Source: Enoplolaimus lenunculus (Eukaryota > Nematoda > Enoplea > Enoplida > Thoracostomopsidae). Taken from it: 64,000 nt of DNA. The position numbers were made by a program, and so were the translations under genes. Location of the stretch: positions 124,001 through 188,000 of the forward strand of contig JASANG010000816.1 in the NCBI GenBank assembly GCA_030248215.1, read 5' to 3'. Within the stretch, counting starts at the first letter, position 1. The number at the start of each line of letters is the position of its first letter. Positions 45,952 to 57,629 of this stretch are shown here, one piece after another. The notes beneath the pieces were generated by a model. That model was not told the DNA's origin, searched no databases, and saw only the letters and a list, made by a program, of their open reading frames with translations.

Positions 45952-46766
45952 TTTGCTCTACTTTAATTCTCAGAACGCATAATAATTTTGTTGCGTCCAT
46001 GTTACTAGAGATTCAAAATTAGCTATTTTTACAGTTACTTCTATTTAAGCATTTTTATTAGCTTAAAAATATGTTTTTCGTTTAAAAACTACAAACCGCG
46101 ATAACGGACGGCGCTGTTTGTTTGCGATAATCTAATCATTTACAAGAATTTTTGGCAAACATTTTTCGCGTTTCTAAAGCGTATTTGTTGACCTGTTTTT
46201 TGGCTAAATTTACTACCAATATCGACTGTGAACAGTTTGGTAAAAAATCAAGTCAGTAGTCGCTGTTGTGTTCCCAGCGTTAGATCAAATTATAATTTCA
46301 CAGCTGATACAATTTGGAATTGGGCTGAATTATACCGAAATTTGTATTGATTGCATTTTAAGGTAAATAGTCATTTTATAGAAGGCAACATCTGTGTAAA
46401 AGTTTGGTAATTTGTAATTTAAAATTGCGTAAATTATTAATTACGTTTCATAGTTCAAAATTTTCACATTTTACTTACTATGTTTGTGTATCTAAAATAG
46501 TTCATCAGCGCTTTCACTGGTGTGGCTGTCGAAACAACTGCCACAGGCCAAACAGATGACGGTTACAAGGCAACGCAACCTGGACCGCGGCTACGAATTC
46601 AAGGGTTCTTACGTTATTTTAGCTGTAGACAATAGCTTATTTGTGACCAAGTTGCCATTTCACATTTAATTAATGGGTGCGAAAGAGATTTTCAACCTGC
46701 CGAGTCAGTGGTTTCACCAGTATCCCTACACACAAAATAAAAATTTAAAACTAATTGTACCGCGTT

Positions 46767-46931
46767 TAGGTCCGTAGCCAGCTCATCTTGCTTCCAGGGG
46801 GCTCAAAAATTTTCAGGAGGGACATGCAAGGAGTTTCGTTGACTTACATGCAAGGTTTTTCTAAGTGGAGACGGTCAAAATTTTTCCAGGGAGGCTGAGT
46901 TTCACTGCCCCCCCCCTTGGCTACGAGCCCG
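46767..46931. mobile_element. hAT-like MITE (CCGTAGCCA ends), 8-bp duplication
   Basis: TAGGTCCGTAGCCAGCTC at the left and CTTGGCTACGAGCCCG at the right, flanked by ACCGCGTT on both sides (46759-46766 and 46932-46939). The body matches 41080-41249. Confidence 0.85.
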
Positions 46932-46939
46932 ACCGCGTT

Positions 46940-48001
46940 GCGGAAAGTTACACCCAGCATATCCTACTGAGAATTTCTGGCCAACAAAAACTGTTTCAGA
47001 GTTTACATATTCAATCTGTTGAAATAATTTCAGCTTTACTTTTTAGCTAATAATTGGAAATCAGAGACAAAATTCATATTTTCATTTTTGCCTCATATGG
47101 ACGGCCTGCACAATGGAACAGTTAAATCGCCTTGCCCGACTCCGTCCATTTTGGTCCCACGCTATAGTTCCATCGCTTTCGAAGACGTCCCTGTGAACAC
47201 TGTTCGCTTAATAGTACGGATATTGCAATTTTTACAAAAAATCTCAAATTGGTTACTTCCTAAAGAAAAATAAATGTCTTAAATTCATCTTTTTGACAGT
47301 AAGAAAAGTTTTTCAAGAATCAAAAAAAATTTTGACCATGAAAACTTTAACGTTAATATAACATCGATTGAAGATTTATTGGTTTAAACTGCGTTTTAAG
47401 CATTGAAAAGTTTAAAATTAAAGGCGGACGGTGCGAAAAAATACCATTTAAATGCTGGGTTTTAAGATAAAATTGATAAATCGTTAGCGATAATTCAACA
47501 AGGCAGCGTCTTTACAGAAATGAATTCAGGTTTGTTTCAAGCAACCGCTGTGGAATCATTTCTGACATCATACGTCCGGTCCGGTATAGCGTTGATTAAT
47601 TTTGACGCTATCCAAAATATTTAAATAAAGTTTATACGGCAAATTTTGAAACTATTTCTAGTTTTTTAACTATTAATTTTTGAGAATTTTTTGAACAGTT
47701 TTTGACATTAAAACCAAATTTAGGATGTGAAGGTTTTTTTGTCGCCGCCTTCGGGCGGTGACTCTTGTTTTCGCTAGTTGCAATCTTGAAAGAAATATGT
47801 GTTGTAAATATATCAGAACGTTTTGAAAAGTTTCATGGCGAATTCTAAGAAAGAATTTTTACCAAAAATACACCTTTCCTATGCCTTTTTCAGGGCGTAA
47901 CTTTTACAGTTAAAGTGTTATGCCACTAGTTTAGCATCTGTCAAAACTGGTTAAAACCTTGAAAACAATAGGCATTAATTTGAACCGATTTTTATGTGAT
48001 G
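46940..48001. other. Intergenic; no gene seen
   Basis: AT-rich DNA. GTCGCCGCCTTCGGGCGGTGAC at 47741-47762 is a GC-rich perfect hairpin that stands out. Confidence 0.4.
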
Positions 48002-48182
48002 AACCAATATTTAGAACGGGACCGTAACAGTAGAATAAGCATATTCCTAAACCTAAACCTACGGTTAAGTCTAAGAATGAGCTTATATCTAAGACTAAGC
48101 CTAAGCAAGAAATATATCCAAAGAATAAGCTTAGTCGATGGCAGTCCGGCTGAATTTCATTGCGCCCCTTTTTAACACGGGC
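48002..48182 (+). mobile_element. Family A MITE, diverged
   Basis: ACCAATATTTAGAACGGGACC at the left, GCCCCTTTTTAACACGGGCC at the right. CCTAAACCTAAACC and GACTAAGCCTAAGC tracts within. Confidence 0.75.
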
Positions 48183-48294
48183 CTGGCATGCTACGAAACT
48201 AGGACTAACTGCGACTAATTTTTGTAGTTCACAATTATTGAATTGTTTAAGACGACTAGATTCGGCCTTGCGAGAGAAAAGTAAACTCCTCGCA

Positions 48295-48380
48295 GCAGCA
48301 ACAAAGAAGCGGGCGGCCCGCGGGCGGCGCCCCTCCCGCCCCCCCCCCCCCCCCCCCCCCCCCGCCGCGGGGGCCCGTCT
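48295..48380. repeat. GC-rich block with long poly-C tract
   Basis: GCGGGCGGCCCGCGGGCGGC, about 24 C residues in a row (48339-48363 region), then GCCGCGGGGGCCCG, in an AT-rich setting. Homopolymer length is probably not reliable. Confidence 0.7.
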
Positions 48381-49494
48381 GTTAAAGCATTACTCGTTTG
48401 GAACAGTAGGGGGGCGATTTTAATGTCCACTTGGCATGCAAGAGGTACCAAGTTGTGAATTTGAATAATCAGAAAAACCGAAACTGCAAAAGAAATATGC
48501 TGTGAAAAATAAAATTTTTCACACCGTAATCTAAACCGACTCCGCATGCACAAAATGCTATTATTGTGTCACTACATAAGTTCTTCTGGTAGAATCTTCA
48601 GCACTTTATATTATACTGCAAAACGACTTATGACCAGCAAAGGTTATTTGAACAATGAAAACTTGCAAATTTTAGTCGGCAATAACGAGGACCTTAGGAC
48701 CTCGGCAATTGAATTTTTCAAAAATCTGCAAATATTGTCAAATGTTCAAGTTTAAGTAAACACCGGCTTGTAGGATCTTGAAAAATCCATCTTTCCCTTT
48801 TGGATCTGTATTAAAAATTTTTAACTGAATTTGACGTTTCGAGAAAAGCTCAAATCAAATTTTTTCATTGCTTTATTGAGACTCGCGGTGACCATATATT
48901 TGCCTTTCTCGTCAAATGCCTTGTTTCTTATTGTTTAAATTGCTGGATTTCTGAATCCTTACTTAAGTATAACTGTTTACTTTGAGTATATTTTGCCAAC
49001 CAGTAAACTGAACAAATTTGACGTTTCACAAAGAATAACTGATAGATTTTGACGTGGGGCAGGCTAATGCTTATAGATTCATTTTCTCTCGGTCAAATTG
49101 AAATTGCAGATCTAAGGTACTTCTTTCATATAAACTAAAATGACACCGTTCCCTTTTGCGGCACTGGCACAAAACTGACATTACTTTTATCAAAAAAGTT
49201 CCAATATTTACTTAAGTCGGCAACTTAAAGACTAATTAAGTATAACTTAAGTAGATACTTAAGTACGATTGCAGAAACCCTGCCAATGTTTCATATATTT
49301 CTTGAACATTGCTAAACTGGATGTTTTGTCAGAGACGATGGGTCGGTTGGAATTTGGGCACTCAAATAAAATGGAAAAAATCCAAGTTTAAGTGTTCCAG
49401 TGGTCCCTTATTCTACAAACATCAGTCTGTTATTGGTTTCTCACTCGCAAGGTTTTTACGGTTTTCCTACGGCCGGCCATAGTCTGTGGGACGG
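48381..49494. other. Intergenic; degraded TTTACTTAAGTCGGC repeat
   Basis: No gene. At 49200-49270 TATTTACTTAAGTCGGCAAC followed by inverted ACTTAAGTA words matches 20158-20215 (TICRR intron 18), an old element with AC/TTAAGT-rich ends. Confidence 0.4.
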
Positions 49495-49667
49495 CAGTGC
49501 CGGAGCAGACAGGGTACGGGGCTCTCGGCAAACTTGCCAGCGAAACGAGCGAGAAGGCAGACGCATTTTAAAACTTTGGTGGTTTTGTTTCAATCTGTTC
49601 GGGTGGAGGGCACGTTAGCGGTGAGGCCTCTCAAATGGGGGTTTGGTTGGTGCCTGCTGCGGCCCTG
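49495..49667. mobile_element. Family G hAT MITE, 8-bp duplication
   Basis: CAGTGCCGGAGCAGACAGGG at the left, CTGCTGCGGCCCTG at the right; flanks TGGGACGG and TGAGACGG (7 of 8). CAGTGCCGG ends with 8-bp duplications identify hAT. The twin is at 63132-63318. Confidence 0.88.
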
Positions 49668-51199
49668 TGAGACGGTTTATGCATCAAAATGCGAACGCCT
49701 TTATTGCCAGTCCAACCCTTTTTATGAAGAATTTATACGAAATTCTTAGCTGGCTAAAGTTTTGTGAATTTATTAAGACGACACGTCTAACTTCAATCAG
49801 CTGTTCTAAAGGGATTTTTGGTTCAAAGAAATGTCAACAAAACGGTAAACCTCAGATTTTATATCTACTAATAATGTTTGTTAATTTTGGCTAATTTTGG
49901 TCGACTCGATAAACGATAAATTCTCATATTTTTAGATGCTTACAAACGTTGTATCATTACTAAATCACTTACGTTACATTATTAATCCCAATCGTGGATT
50001 TATATCATAAAAAGTTATATGCCCGAAAATAACGATAAAATGCACGCAACAACGGAAACGTAAGTTTTTAAGTTTAAAAATTATTTCATTTTTAAATTAT
50101 TAAATTTTTAAAAATTATATATTAAATTCTTAGAAATTATTTCATTTTTAAATTATTAAATTTTTAATATTATTCAATTTTTAAACGTTATTAAATTTTT
50201 TAAAATTATATACTAAATTTTTAGAAATTATTTCATTTTCAAAAAATCGTTTACTTTTTAAAATTTTCAGCACAACTTCGCTATACACTCGTTTATTCGA
50301 CGGAATACTGAACAAGCCTCCTGGTCCTACACCACCGTTATTTCCCTCATTATCGAACTCGAGTCTATTCGGATACAACCCCAATCAAAGGCCTTCAACA
50401 ACAAGTGCTCAACTTAAACACAACGGCTTAACAGCCACAACGGCTGCGGACCAAACCAAGTCAAAACGCTCAAAAGTAACGCCAACTGAAATAAATATGC
50501 TAATGCCTTCCATGTTCTAATCGCTTGTTTTCAAAACGGTTGTTCGAAATGTCAATTTTTGACAAATGGGGCACCCGAATGGACCAATGGGCGTATTTGC
50601 CACTCCCCCCAACTACGATACTGAATGAATTACGGTTTCGTTTCACCAGACAGGAAGGATGTATGCTCAGAACTCGACAGACGTACGCTGGGATATTGTA
50701 ACCAATCACTGAACCAGCTTGTGCTTGAATACGTTTCAACCGCTATAGGTAAAACTAAAAATATTGCTTTTTCTGGGGGAGTTATTACAACTGAGAAATA
50801 TGTGTTTCATAAGTAATGGGAAAGAGAAATTAGTAAACAACTCGAGTTTGTCTTTTTGGTAACCGAGCGATTGGATTTCAACGGCAACGAATCAAAAACG
50901 ATTTCAAGTCGGCTTTGGTTAATTGTGGCCTTTTATTTTAAATTTCAAGATGTAAAATATCTGAAACGTTGTTGAGTTCAACTGAACTGCGGTTTGAGTC
51001 GGCTGTGATTCTATTTGCTCTCATAGAGTAGTGAACATCCATTCAGTTGGGACAGATATGTACGTCAACATTGTATATATTTGAACGGATTGACCAAACC
51101 AACAAAGGTCGCGGACGTTTTAGAAGAATTCTGACATTTGTTATCGAGTGTTGATTTTAGTTTCATTTAATATTTTACTGATAGATTTATTAAAATTTT
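49668..51199. other. Intergenic; AT-rich tandem duplication
   Basis: 50083-50250 holds two or three diverged copies of a roughly 60-bp AT-only unit (GAAATTATTTCATTTT, AAATTATATATTAAATT). No supported gene. Confidence 0.45.
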
Positions 51200-51224
51200 T
51201 TAAATCAGCCAATCTTTCGGCCAA

Positions 51225-51480
51225 CAAAAACTTCCAAAAAATCCAAAAACCCCCCCCCCCCTCAACCCCCAACTCACCCCCACAACCCCGCAAACAAAAA
51301 AAATCCCCTGACCCCAACCACACCAAAGTTAACTATATAAAAAACATACAAATTTTCAGATATTTATCTTCCCCCCACACAACCCCAACCCAAACCACAA
51401 AAACTAACATAACACAAAACCACTCTCCCATACACCTTCTCCACTCCACTCCCCCAAAAAAAAAAAAAAACTAAACTTCC
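51225..51480. repeat. Strand-asymmetric A/C-rich stretch with poly-C and poly-A
   Basis: About 250 bp with almost no G on the plus strand, runs of 12 or more C and about 15 A, and many CCCCAACCC and ACACAA words. Unlike anything else in the window. It could be a true homopurine-pyrimidine region or poor-quality assembly. Confidence 0.7.
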
Positions 51481-51630
51481 CACAAAACGTGGTGGATTCA
51501 GAATTTTTTCCCGATGGTCGAAACCCTAAAGAAAATGAGAGTTGCGTAAAATACACAGAAACGCACGTTTATATTTTGTGCAAAACCTATCAAAATAGTA
51601 TTTTAGTGACCCCACAGTATTGCAGTTTTG

Positions 51631-51870
51631 GGCCAATGTAAAGAACAGGGGCAGAACAGTGTTAAGCACATTCCTAAGCCTAAACATAAAGCGTAAGCGT
51701 AAGAATGATCATATTCCTAACGTAAGCCTAAGCCTAAACAAAAGATTGAGTTTATTCCTAAGCCTAAGCCTAAGCCTGAACCTAAATCAAGCAAAAAATG
51801 GTCTAAAGCTTAAGCTTATTCTATTGCAGTCCCACAGAAATACGTTCCGCCCCTGTTATTTACATGGGTA
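51631..51870 (+). mobile_element. Family A MITE with CCTAAG array
   Basis: GGCCAATGTAAAGAACAGGGG at the left, CCCCTGTTATTTACATGGG at the right. Three CCTAAG clusters split by AAGAATGATCATATTCC and AAGATTGAGTTTATTCC. Confidence 0.88.
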
Positions 51871-51914
51871 AAATTTTGGATCCGCATATGTTGTGATACA
51901 TTCCATTGCGTTGA

Positions 51915-52262
51915 ATTGGTCATTATTGTGTCACTTTTATCAACAGTGGCTGATGCATTCTTCAACAAGAGTATGCAACTGTGTACATTTTGTGCTAAAA
52001 ATAATGTACCCGGAGCCCGTTGTATTTTTGGCTCATCCTTCATATTAAGACTGGTACAACTTGTGCGAACCATGGCACTGTACGCATACGTCGTCAAAAA
52101 TGTTCGACTTATAGTTTAGTTTGAGGGTATTACATGTATTAGAGACCGCCGTTCCCGTATGAGGATCGACCAAAACCGCAACGCCCGGTGTTACATTTTG
52201 TACAACACAAATTTCGCTAATTGCACACTCTTGTTAAGGAATGATTATCCTCGCTTTTAGTT
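51915..52262. mobile_element. Family H foldback element
   Basis: AACAAGAGTATGCAACTGTG with TACATTTTGTG near the left, AATTGCACACTCTTGTTAAGG near the right, outer parts drifted. Related to 53250-53563 and 63499-63815. Confidence 0.65.
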
Positions 52263-52944
52263 TTATTTATGTTTGTACAGTAAAAGACCATTGCAATCGA
52301 TATTTGTTTCACGATTACAGGCATATTTTACTAAAATTTCAACTTAAATTAATTTTAAAAATTAGCGAAAATTTCAAAATAACCTACTAAGATGGGGCAG
52401 TTTTGAAAAAAATGATAAAATTCTCCAAAATTCACCGTATTTTATAAACCGGAAACGAATGCAGATTTTTGCCGGAAACTGAAATATCAAACACGTTTGT
52501 AACAGCTGATCTGTGTCGGTAATCGGTCAATGAAGCGACGCCATTGTGTGAATTTTATTAATACAAAATAGTTTTTATTTTTGACATAAAACATTTACAG
52601 CAAATTTCGCTTTGAACAAAAATGATTTTATTGCAAACTTTTTAACCTAATTTTTCAATAACAACTTCAAAAATGCTACGTCTTTTAACTGTTTTTTGTA
52701 AACTTACAGTTCAAACCAGGGACGCAGCAAAACGAGTTCACGGATTCGCCGCTGTAAATTTCGAAACCAAAACTCGATTCGTACTGAATGCTTGAAAATT
52801 GCGGTTGGCTTCTCGCGTCGCTTCGTTCGTGAGGTTTCTTCCTTGCCCCTTCGGTTGCGTGTCGGCCGCTGCGACACTGTCTCGCCAATCGTTTTGTTGC
52901 TAAATTAAAGTGTTTGATTTTGCATTAAACTTTATAATTAAAAT
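52263..52944. other. Intergenic; no gene seen
   Basis: AT-rich. A 67-codon frame at 52685-52888 (-) is not recognisable. Confidence 0.35.
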
Positions 52945-53093
52945 GACCAATGTTACTTTAAGAGGCGTAACAGTAGAGTAGGCGTGTTCCTAAGCCTAAA
53001 CCTAAGCCTAACCAAAAAATGTAATCTAGAATCTAATTTTACTGTTTTATGGACCCGCCAGAAACCTGGACGCCCCTTAAAGTAACATGAGCC
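52945..53093 (+). mobile_element. Family B MITE with perfect 8-bp duplication
   Basis: GACCAATGTTACTTTAAGAGG at the left, GCCCCTTAAAGTAACATGAGCC at the right, ATTAAAAT repeated exactly (52937-52944, 53094-53101). Short array CCTAAGCCTAAACCTAAGCC. Confidence 0.92.
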
Positions 53094-53249
53094 ATTAAAA
53101 TTATGGGGGCGCCCGAAAGTATGTCAAATTGATACCGAACCTCTCTGGGTTATATATCGACATGACTTGTAGGCTTTTACCCAATATTTTGTTGGCGGTA
53201 CCCACGGCAAAAAGCTGCCGCCTGTGTACAGGTCACAGGTTAATTTTAG

Positions 53250-53563
53250 CAAAAGTGCATGATACAAGATTGCGCAACTCATTGGCTTGCGCATGGTATG
53301 AAATGTACCACCGGGAGTTGCGTTTTTGACCGACCCCCCTTGTTTAGAGGAGGGGGTCACTATCACATGATTACCCCTAAATGAAGTTATAAGGGGAGCG
53401 TGTCTGACACCGCATACATAAAGCGCCACGGTTCGCACCGGCTGTACTCCCTCTCTGTATAAAGAGTGGAAGGGCATAAACGCAACGCGTGGAGGGTACA
53501 TTCTTTCCTATACAGAGTGTGCCCAGTTGCACACTCTTGTTAAATAGCGATTATTCACTCTTG
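53250..53563. mobile_element. Family H foldback element, 7-bp duplication
   Basis: CAAAAGTGCATGATACAAGA at the left, GCACACTCTTGTTAAATAGC and TTCACTCTTG at the right; ATTTTAG directly repeated (53243-53249, 53564-53570). Inside, a second inverted pair: CACCGGGAGTTGCGTTTTTG and CATAAACGCAACGCGTGGAG. Confidence 0.78.
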
Positions 53564-53753
53564 ATTTTAGAGATTAATATTTTCTAAATTTTATGAAACA
53601 ACGTTTAGCTGCATTTATGTTGCGGTAAACCACCAATTTATTTAAATCTGAAATTTAAAGCTGTCCCAAGCTGTTAATGTAACTTAGTTATCGTTAATAT
53701 TATATAATGGAACAAGCATGTAGCAAATTTTAGCGCTTTGGTCTTTCGACCTT

Positions 53754-53885
53754 ACACTGCACGAAATGGTTAGTCAAATTGACTCTCTCCGAAGTAGGCT
53801 CTGCATGACTTTACAAACCGAGTCAAACTCTTAAATTGGCCTGCACGGTTGAGAAAATGGCTCCTTGATATAACAAGCCGTATTT
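53754..53885. mobile_element. Family C left-half fragment
   Basis: CACTGCACGAAATGGTTAGTC and TTGACTCTCTCCGAAGTAGG match the left half of 61841-62064; the right half is gone where the array begins. Confidence 0.6.
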
Positions 53886-54697
53886 TAATGTGTTTGTGAG
53901 CCTAAGCCTAAGTGTAAGATTAAGCATATTCCTAAGCCTAAGCGTAAGCCTAAGCCTAAGCGTAAGATTAAGCATATTCCTAAGCCTAAGCGTAAGATTA
54001 AGCATATTCCTAAGCCTAAGCGTAAGATTAAGCATATTCCTAAGCCTAAGCGTAAGATTAAGCATATTCCTAAGCCTAAGCGTAAGATTAAGCATATTCC
54101 TAAGCCTAAGCGTAAGATTAAGCATATTCCTAAGCCTAAGCGTAAGATTAAGCATATTCCTAAGCCTAAGCGTAAGATTAAGCATATTCCTAAGCCTAAG
54201 CGTAAGATTAAGCATATTCCTAAGCCTAAGCCTAAGCGTAAGATTAAGCATATTCCTAAGCCTCAGCGTAAGATTAAGCATATTCCTAAGCCTAAGCGTA
54301 AGATTAAGCATATTCCTAAGCCTAAGCGTAAGATTAAGATATTCCTAAGCCACCTAAGCCTAAGCGTAAGATTAAGCATATTCCTAAGCCTAAGCGTAAG
54401 ATTAAGATATTCCTAAGCCTAAGCGTAAGATTAAGCATATTCCTAAGCCTAAGCGTAAGATTAAGCATATTCCTAAGCCTAAGCGTAAGATTAAGCATAT
54501 TCCTAAGCCTAAGCCTAAGCGTAAGATTAAGCATATTCCTAAGCCTAAGCCTAAGCCTAAGCCTAAGCGTAAGATTAAGCATATTCCTAAGCCTAAGTCT
54601 AAGCCTAAGCCAAGCAAAAAAATTACTCTTAAGCTTGAGATTACTCAATTGCAGCGTCCCACAGAAAAACGTTCCGCCCTTGATCTTTACATGGGCC
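53886..54697 (+). mobile_element. Family A element expanded into a 30-bp higher-order repeat
   Basis: The right end is canonical (GTTCCGCCCTTGATCTTTAC then ATGGGCC). The left terminus is lost. From about 53920 to 54600 the DNA is about 20 tandem copies of a 30-bp unit made of five hexamers: two CCTAAG, one CGTAAG, one ATTAAG and one CATATT. Most units are identical. Every few units an extra CCTAAG is added. Because 30 is a multiple of three, open frames of 120-160 codons exist on both strands with 10-residue repeats. These are spurious. Confidence 0.9.
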
Positions 54698-55315
54698 ATA
54701 GTTAGTATACGAGATTTTCAAACAAGCAAACCAAAACAACGGCAGACTTAAATTCTGCACACGAGTACAATCGGTCTAATATGAATCATGATTTCACATC
54801 TCTCGCTTGAATGGTTCAAAATTTACAAGACCTATTATCAACTGGAGATAGGAGCTGTACGTACATTTGAGAATATGGGCAAAGACTATAAAAAAATCTT
54901 ATATAAACGTTTCTACTTACGCAAACTACAGAAATCTAATTAAGCCACAGGTTTTACTTTTTTGTTAAAAATTCCGTTGCGAAGGTTTCAAAATTAATTA
55001 ATTTAGGCTGCATAAAAACCGTCGACAAAAGGTTAATTTTTTATATCCAATCCGGCAGGAGTATAGCCAGACAGGGGCCAAGGAGACAATCGCTCTCGTC
55101 CAATAAACTTTAATAAATTAATTTCTGTTAATAACTAAATGTTAACTGAGACCAAAAAGCTTAAAACAAAACCAAACGTACTTAAGTAATGACGTCGCCC
55201 TCCTCAAATCAGAATCCTGGATACCCTCTTATGCCAACCGGATATATGAAAACGAATCTTATTAACCGAGTTTGTCTGTTTGCTCTCACGTCATGTATAG
55301 GCCCATTGGCCTATC
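54698..55315. other. Intergenic; no gene seen
   Basis: AT-rich, with a degraded ACATTTGAGAATATGGGC (family I end) at about 54862. Confidence 0.4.
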
Positions 55316-55443
55316 GGCCCATGTAGAGATCAAGCTTTAAGGCTTAGGCTTAGGCTTAGGAATATGCTTGTTCATACGCTTAGGCTTAGGCTTAGGTTTA
55401 CGAATATGCTTATAATACTGTTCCGCCCGCGTTCTTTACATTC
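55316..55443 (-). mobile_element. Family A MITE, short
   Basis: GGCCCATGTAGAGATCAAGC at the left, CTGTTCCGCCCGCGTTCTTTACAT at the right (last 20 bases CCGCCCGCGTTCTTTACATT). TTAGGC orientation. The block between left end and array is largely deleted. Confidence 0.75.
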
Positions 55444-55614
55444 ATCCATGTATCTAACAAGAGAGATGTTTAGAGGGGGCACGCTATTGAGATTTAGTGC
55501 TAAAATTGCGTTTGGTTTCAGGTTCTCTGTAACACTCATAATGGTTCTTTCCTTGTTATATATTGCGCCCCCCGTCAGAATTTTCCAGATTTGACTGTTC
55601 ACCGATGAACCAAT

Positions 55615-55968
55615 CAGAATACAACTGGACGTTTTTGTTCGACACCGCATGTGGCAGAAAATTGACCTCTGACTATGGTTCCGGTTGTATTTTTGGTGAA
55701 AGTTCCGGAAATTTTGATTATAAATTTTTTAAAATTGACACTATTCAGTGAGTCTGTTTGTGATTTTAATGCAATTTTGAAGGTTTGAATCAGCTAAGAT
55801 TTTTTCAAACGAGATATTAAACTAATTTCTTAACAATAAAAAACTCAAAATTATTGTTAAAATTGCCAAGTGCAAATTTTATTTAGGGTTTGTTCCGGCA
55901 GCTGTTCCGGCTCCGGCAAAATTTGAGGACCTTCGTCTAGGGTTCTTATTACCTCCGGTTGCGCTCTG
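55615..55968. mobile_element. Family E hAT-like element, diverged
   Basis: CAGAATACAACTGGACG at the left and ACCTCCGGTTGCGCTCTG at the right. Inner GGCAGAAAATTGACCTC and TTCCGGCTCCGGCAAAATT as in the other copies. Confidence 0.68.
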
Positions 55969-57421
55969 AACTTCCTGCTATAAAGATTTTAAACACATTT
56001 AGTCCATTAGCTAAGATGTTGTTTTTTCTGAACTAAATTAGTGAAATATTTGATATATAAACACAATAATCGTGCCGTTATAGCTTTTAAAACATGTAAG
56101 ACATGGCGCTGCGCATCAAGTATACCACAACCCAAACGAAACATACTATGGTACAGTTGAATTGAACGAGTATTGCAAAGTTACACCAGTGAATCAAGGG
56201 GTAGCAATCAGGCCGTGGCCCACCGGACAGACACAGATCCGAAATTTTGTATAAGCCTATAAGAAAAAAGGAATGTTGTGGATAGGGCATTCCGTTCCCA
56301 GTCCCGACGAACATGTGAGATGGTGCACTTTTCATTTAAACCTAAAGTCAAAGCCTAAACCTAAACCAGCTTGGTGAACAAAAACATTTCTTCCGATGTA
56401 GTACGCAATTTTGAAGAACGTAAATCTTTGTTTGCAATGACGTCATATTCCCTTGAGTTATCATTTCCTAGCTATGTCATTGCCGTAAAAATAAAGCTTG
56501 AAATAAGCAATGAGACTCAACAATACAATGGTTGCTTAAAATACAACGCAGCCACAAGTGGTTCAGCCAGAGGTGGGCCAAGGTTATCCTACGGCGGAAT
56601 ATAATAATTTTGCTCAAGTTAATTTTTATAAATTACTTAATTTATTCAACTGCGACAAAATTGACTTAAAATTCAAAATTCATTTATTAGTAATTGAAGT
56701 TTACCCTGTCGTTTATATGAAATTCTGAATATACTCATTTCATCCAAGCGAACGAAAGATTAAACTGAATCGCACTTTTTTTCTTAATTTTGATAAAAAA
56801 TCTAAAAATAGAAAAGTTTATTAAAGTTACTCACTCAATAAGAGAACGTTGTCCAGTTGTTATTTTGATACTAAAAGCAAGAAAACTAGTGTATGGTTTT
56901 TACCCTAAGCGCTCCGGGCTGTGCTTGATCGGGGGGTCTGGGGGTGTACGCCGACATCGCTAGAAAACCAAATGTGTGTCACTGACACAACGGCCCATGT
57001 TAAGATCAGGGGCGGAACGTTTGCGATTCCCATTCCGATTCCGGTTCAAAAATTTGATTCCGATACCGCTTCCGACAGAGTCTTGGATGATACACCTCCA
57101 TTGTTCCACCCTAGGATCCGTCTCACTGCGCTTACTTTTCTTGCGGCACTGTCCAGTACCCAATCGATTTGCGTTGCCGTGTGACGCCTTATGGCAGTTC
57201 GGTTACTGTATCGCGCGGTGCTGGACGATGCCATGGATGGTGCCAGATCTCACCAGAAGGCATTCAAAAATCTAAAAGTGTAACACCACCATAACAGTTT
57301 TCAAGTGTCATGAAACCTTCAAAGAGTAATAAGCTTTCTGGTTCGAGCATCAAGTTTATTTATTTATTTATTTCAAAAAATTGTTTTGACATTTCAAAAC
57401 AAAATGAAACGATCAGCTCTG
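55969..57421. other. Intergenic; composite old repeats
   Basis: No gene supported. At 56993-57022 GGCCCATGTTAAGATCAGGG is a family A-like end joined to CATTCCGATTCCGG sequence. A frame at 57046-57234 (-) reads RKVSAVRRILGWNNGG, which I cannot place. Confidence 0.4.
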
Positions 57422-57560
57422 TCAGGTGAATGATTACTTTTTATTAGACAAGAGTACACAACTGGGTACATTCTGTGTAGAAATGAATGTTCGCTGCGCT
57501 CGATGCGTTTTTCACGACACCCAATTTTCAGTTGAATACTTACAATTAACAATCAGAAAG
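57422..57560. mobile_element. Family H fragment
   Basis: GGTGAATGATTACTTTTTATTAGACAAGAGTACAC-type end (ACAAGAGTACACAACTGGGT) followed by ACATTCTGTGTAGAAATG and the inner CGCTCGATGCGTTTTTC. The other half is missing. Confidence 0.55.
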
Positions 57561-57629
57561 TTAAAAAAACCAGAAAGATATGTAAAAATTTGGCCAAAAA
57601 ACGTGAATCAGTGCATTTATGAATTTATT

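Noticed and set aside
53823-54699. Long open frames on both strands with 10-residue repeats (NLTLRLRN and RLSIFLSLSV types)
   Set aside because: They are a consequence of a 30-bp tandem repeat without stop codons; no start context, no codon bias, and both strands are open at once.
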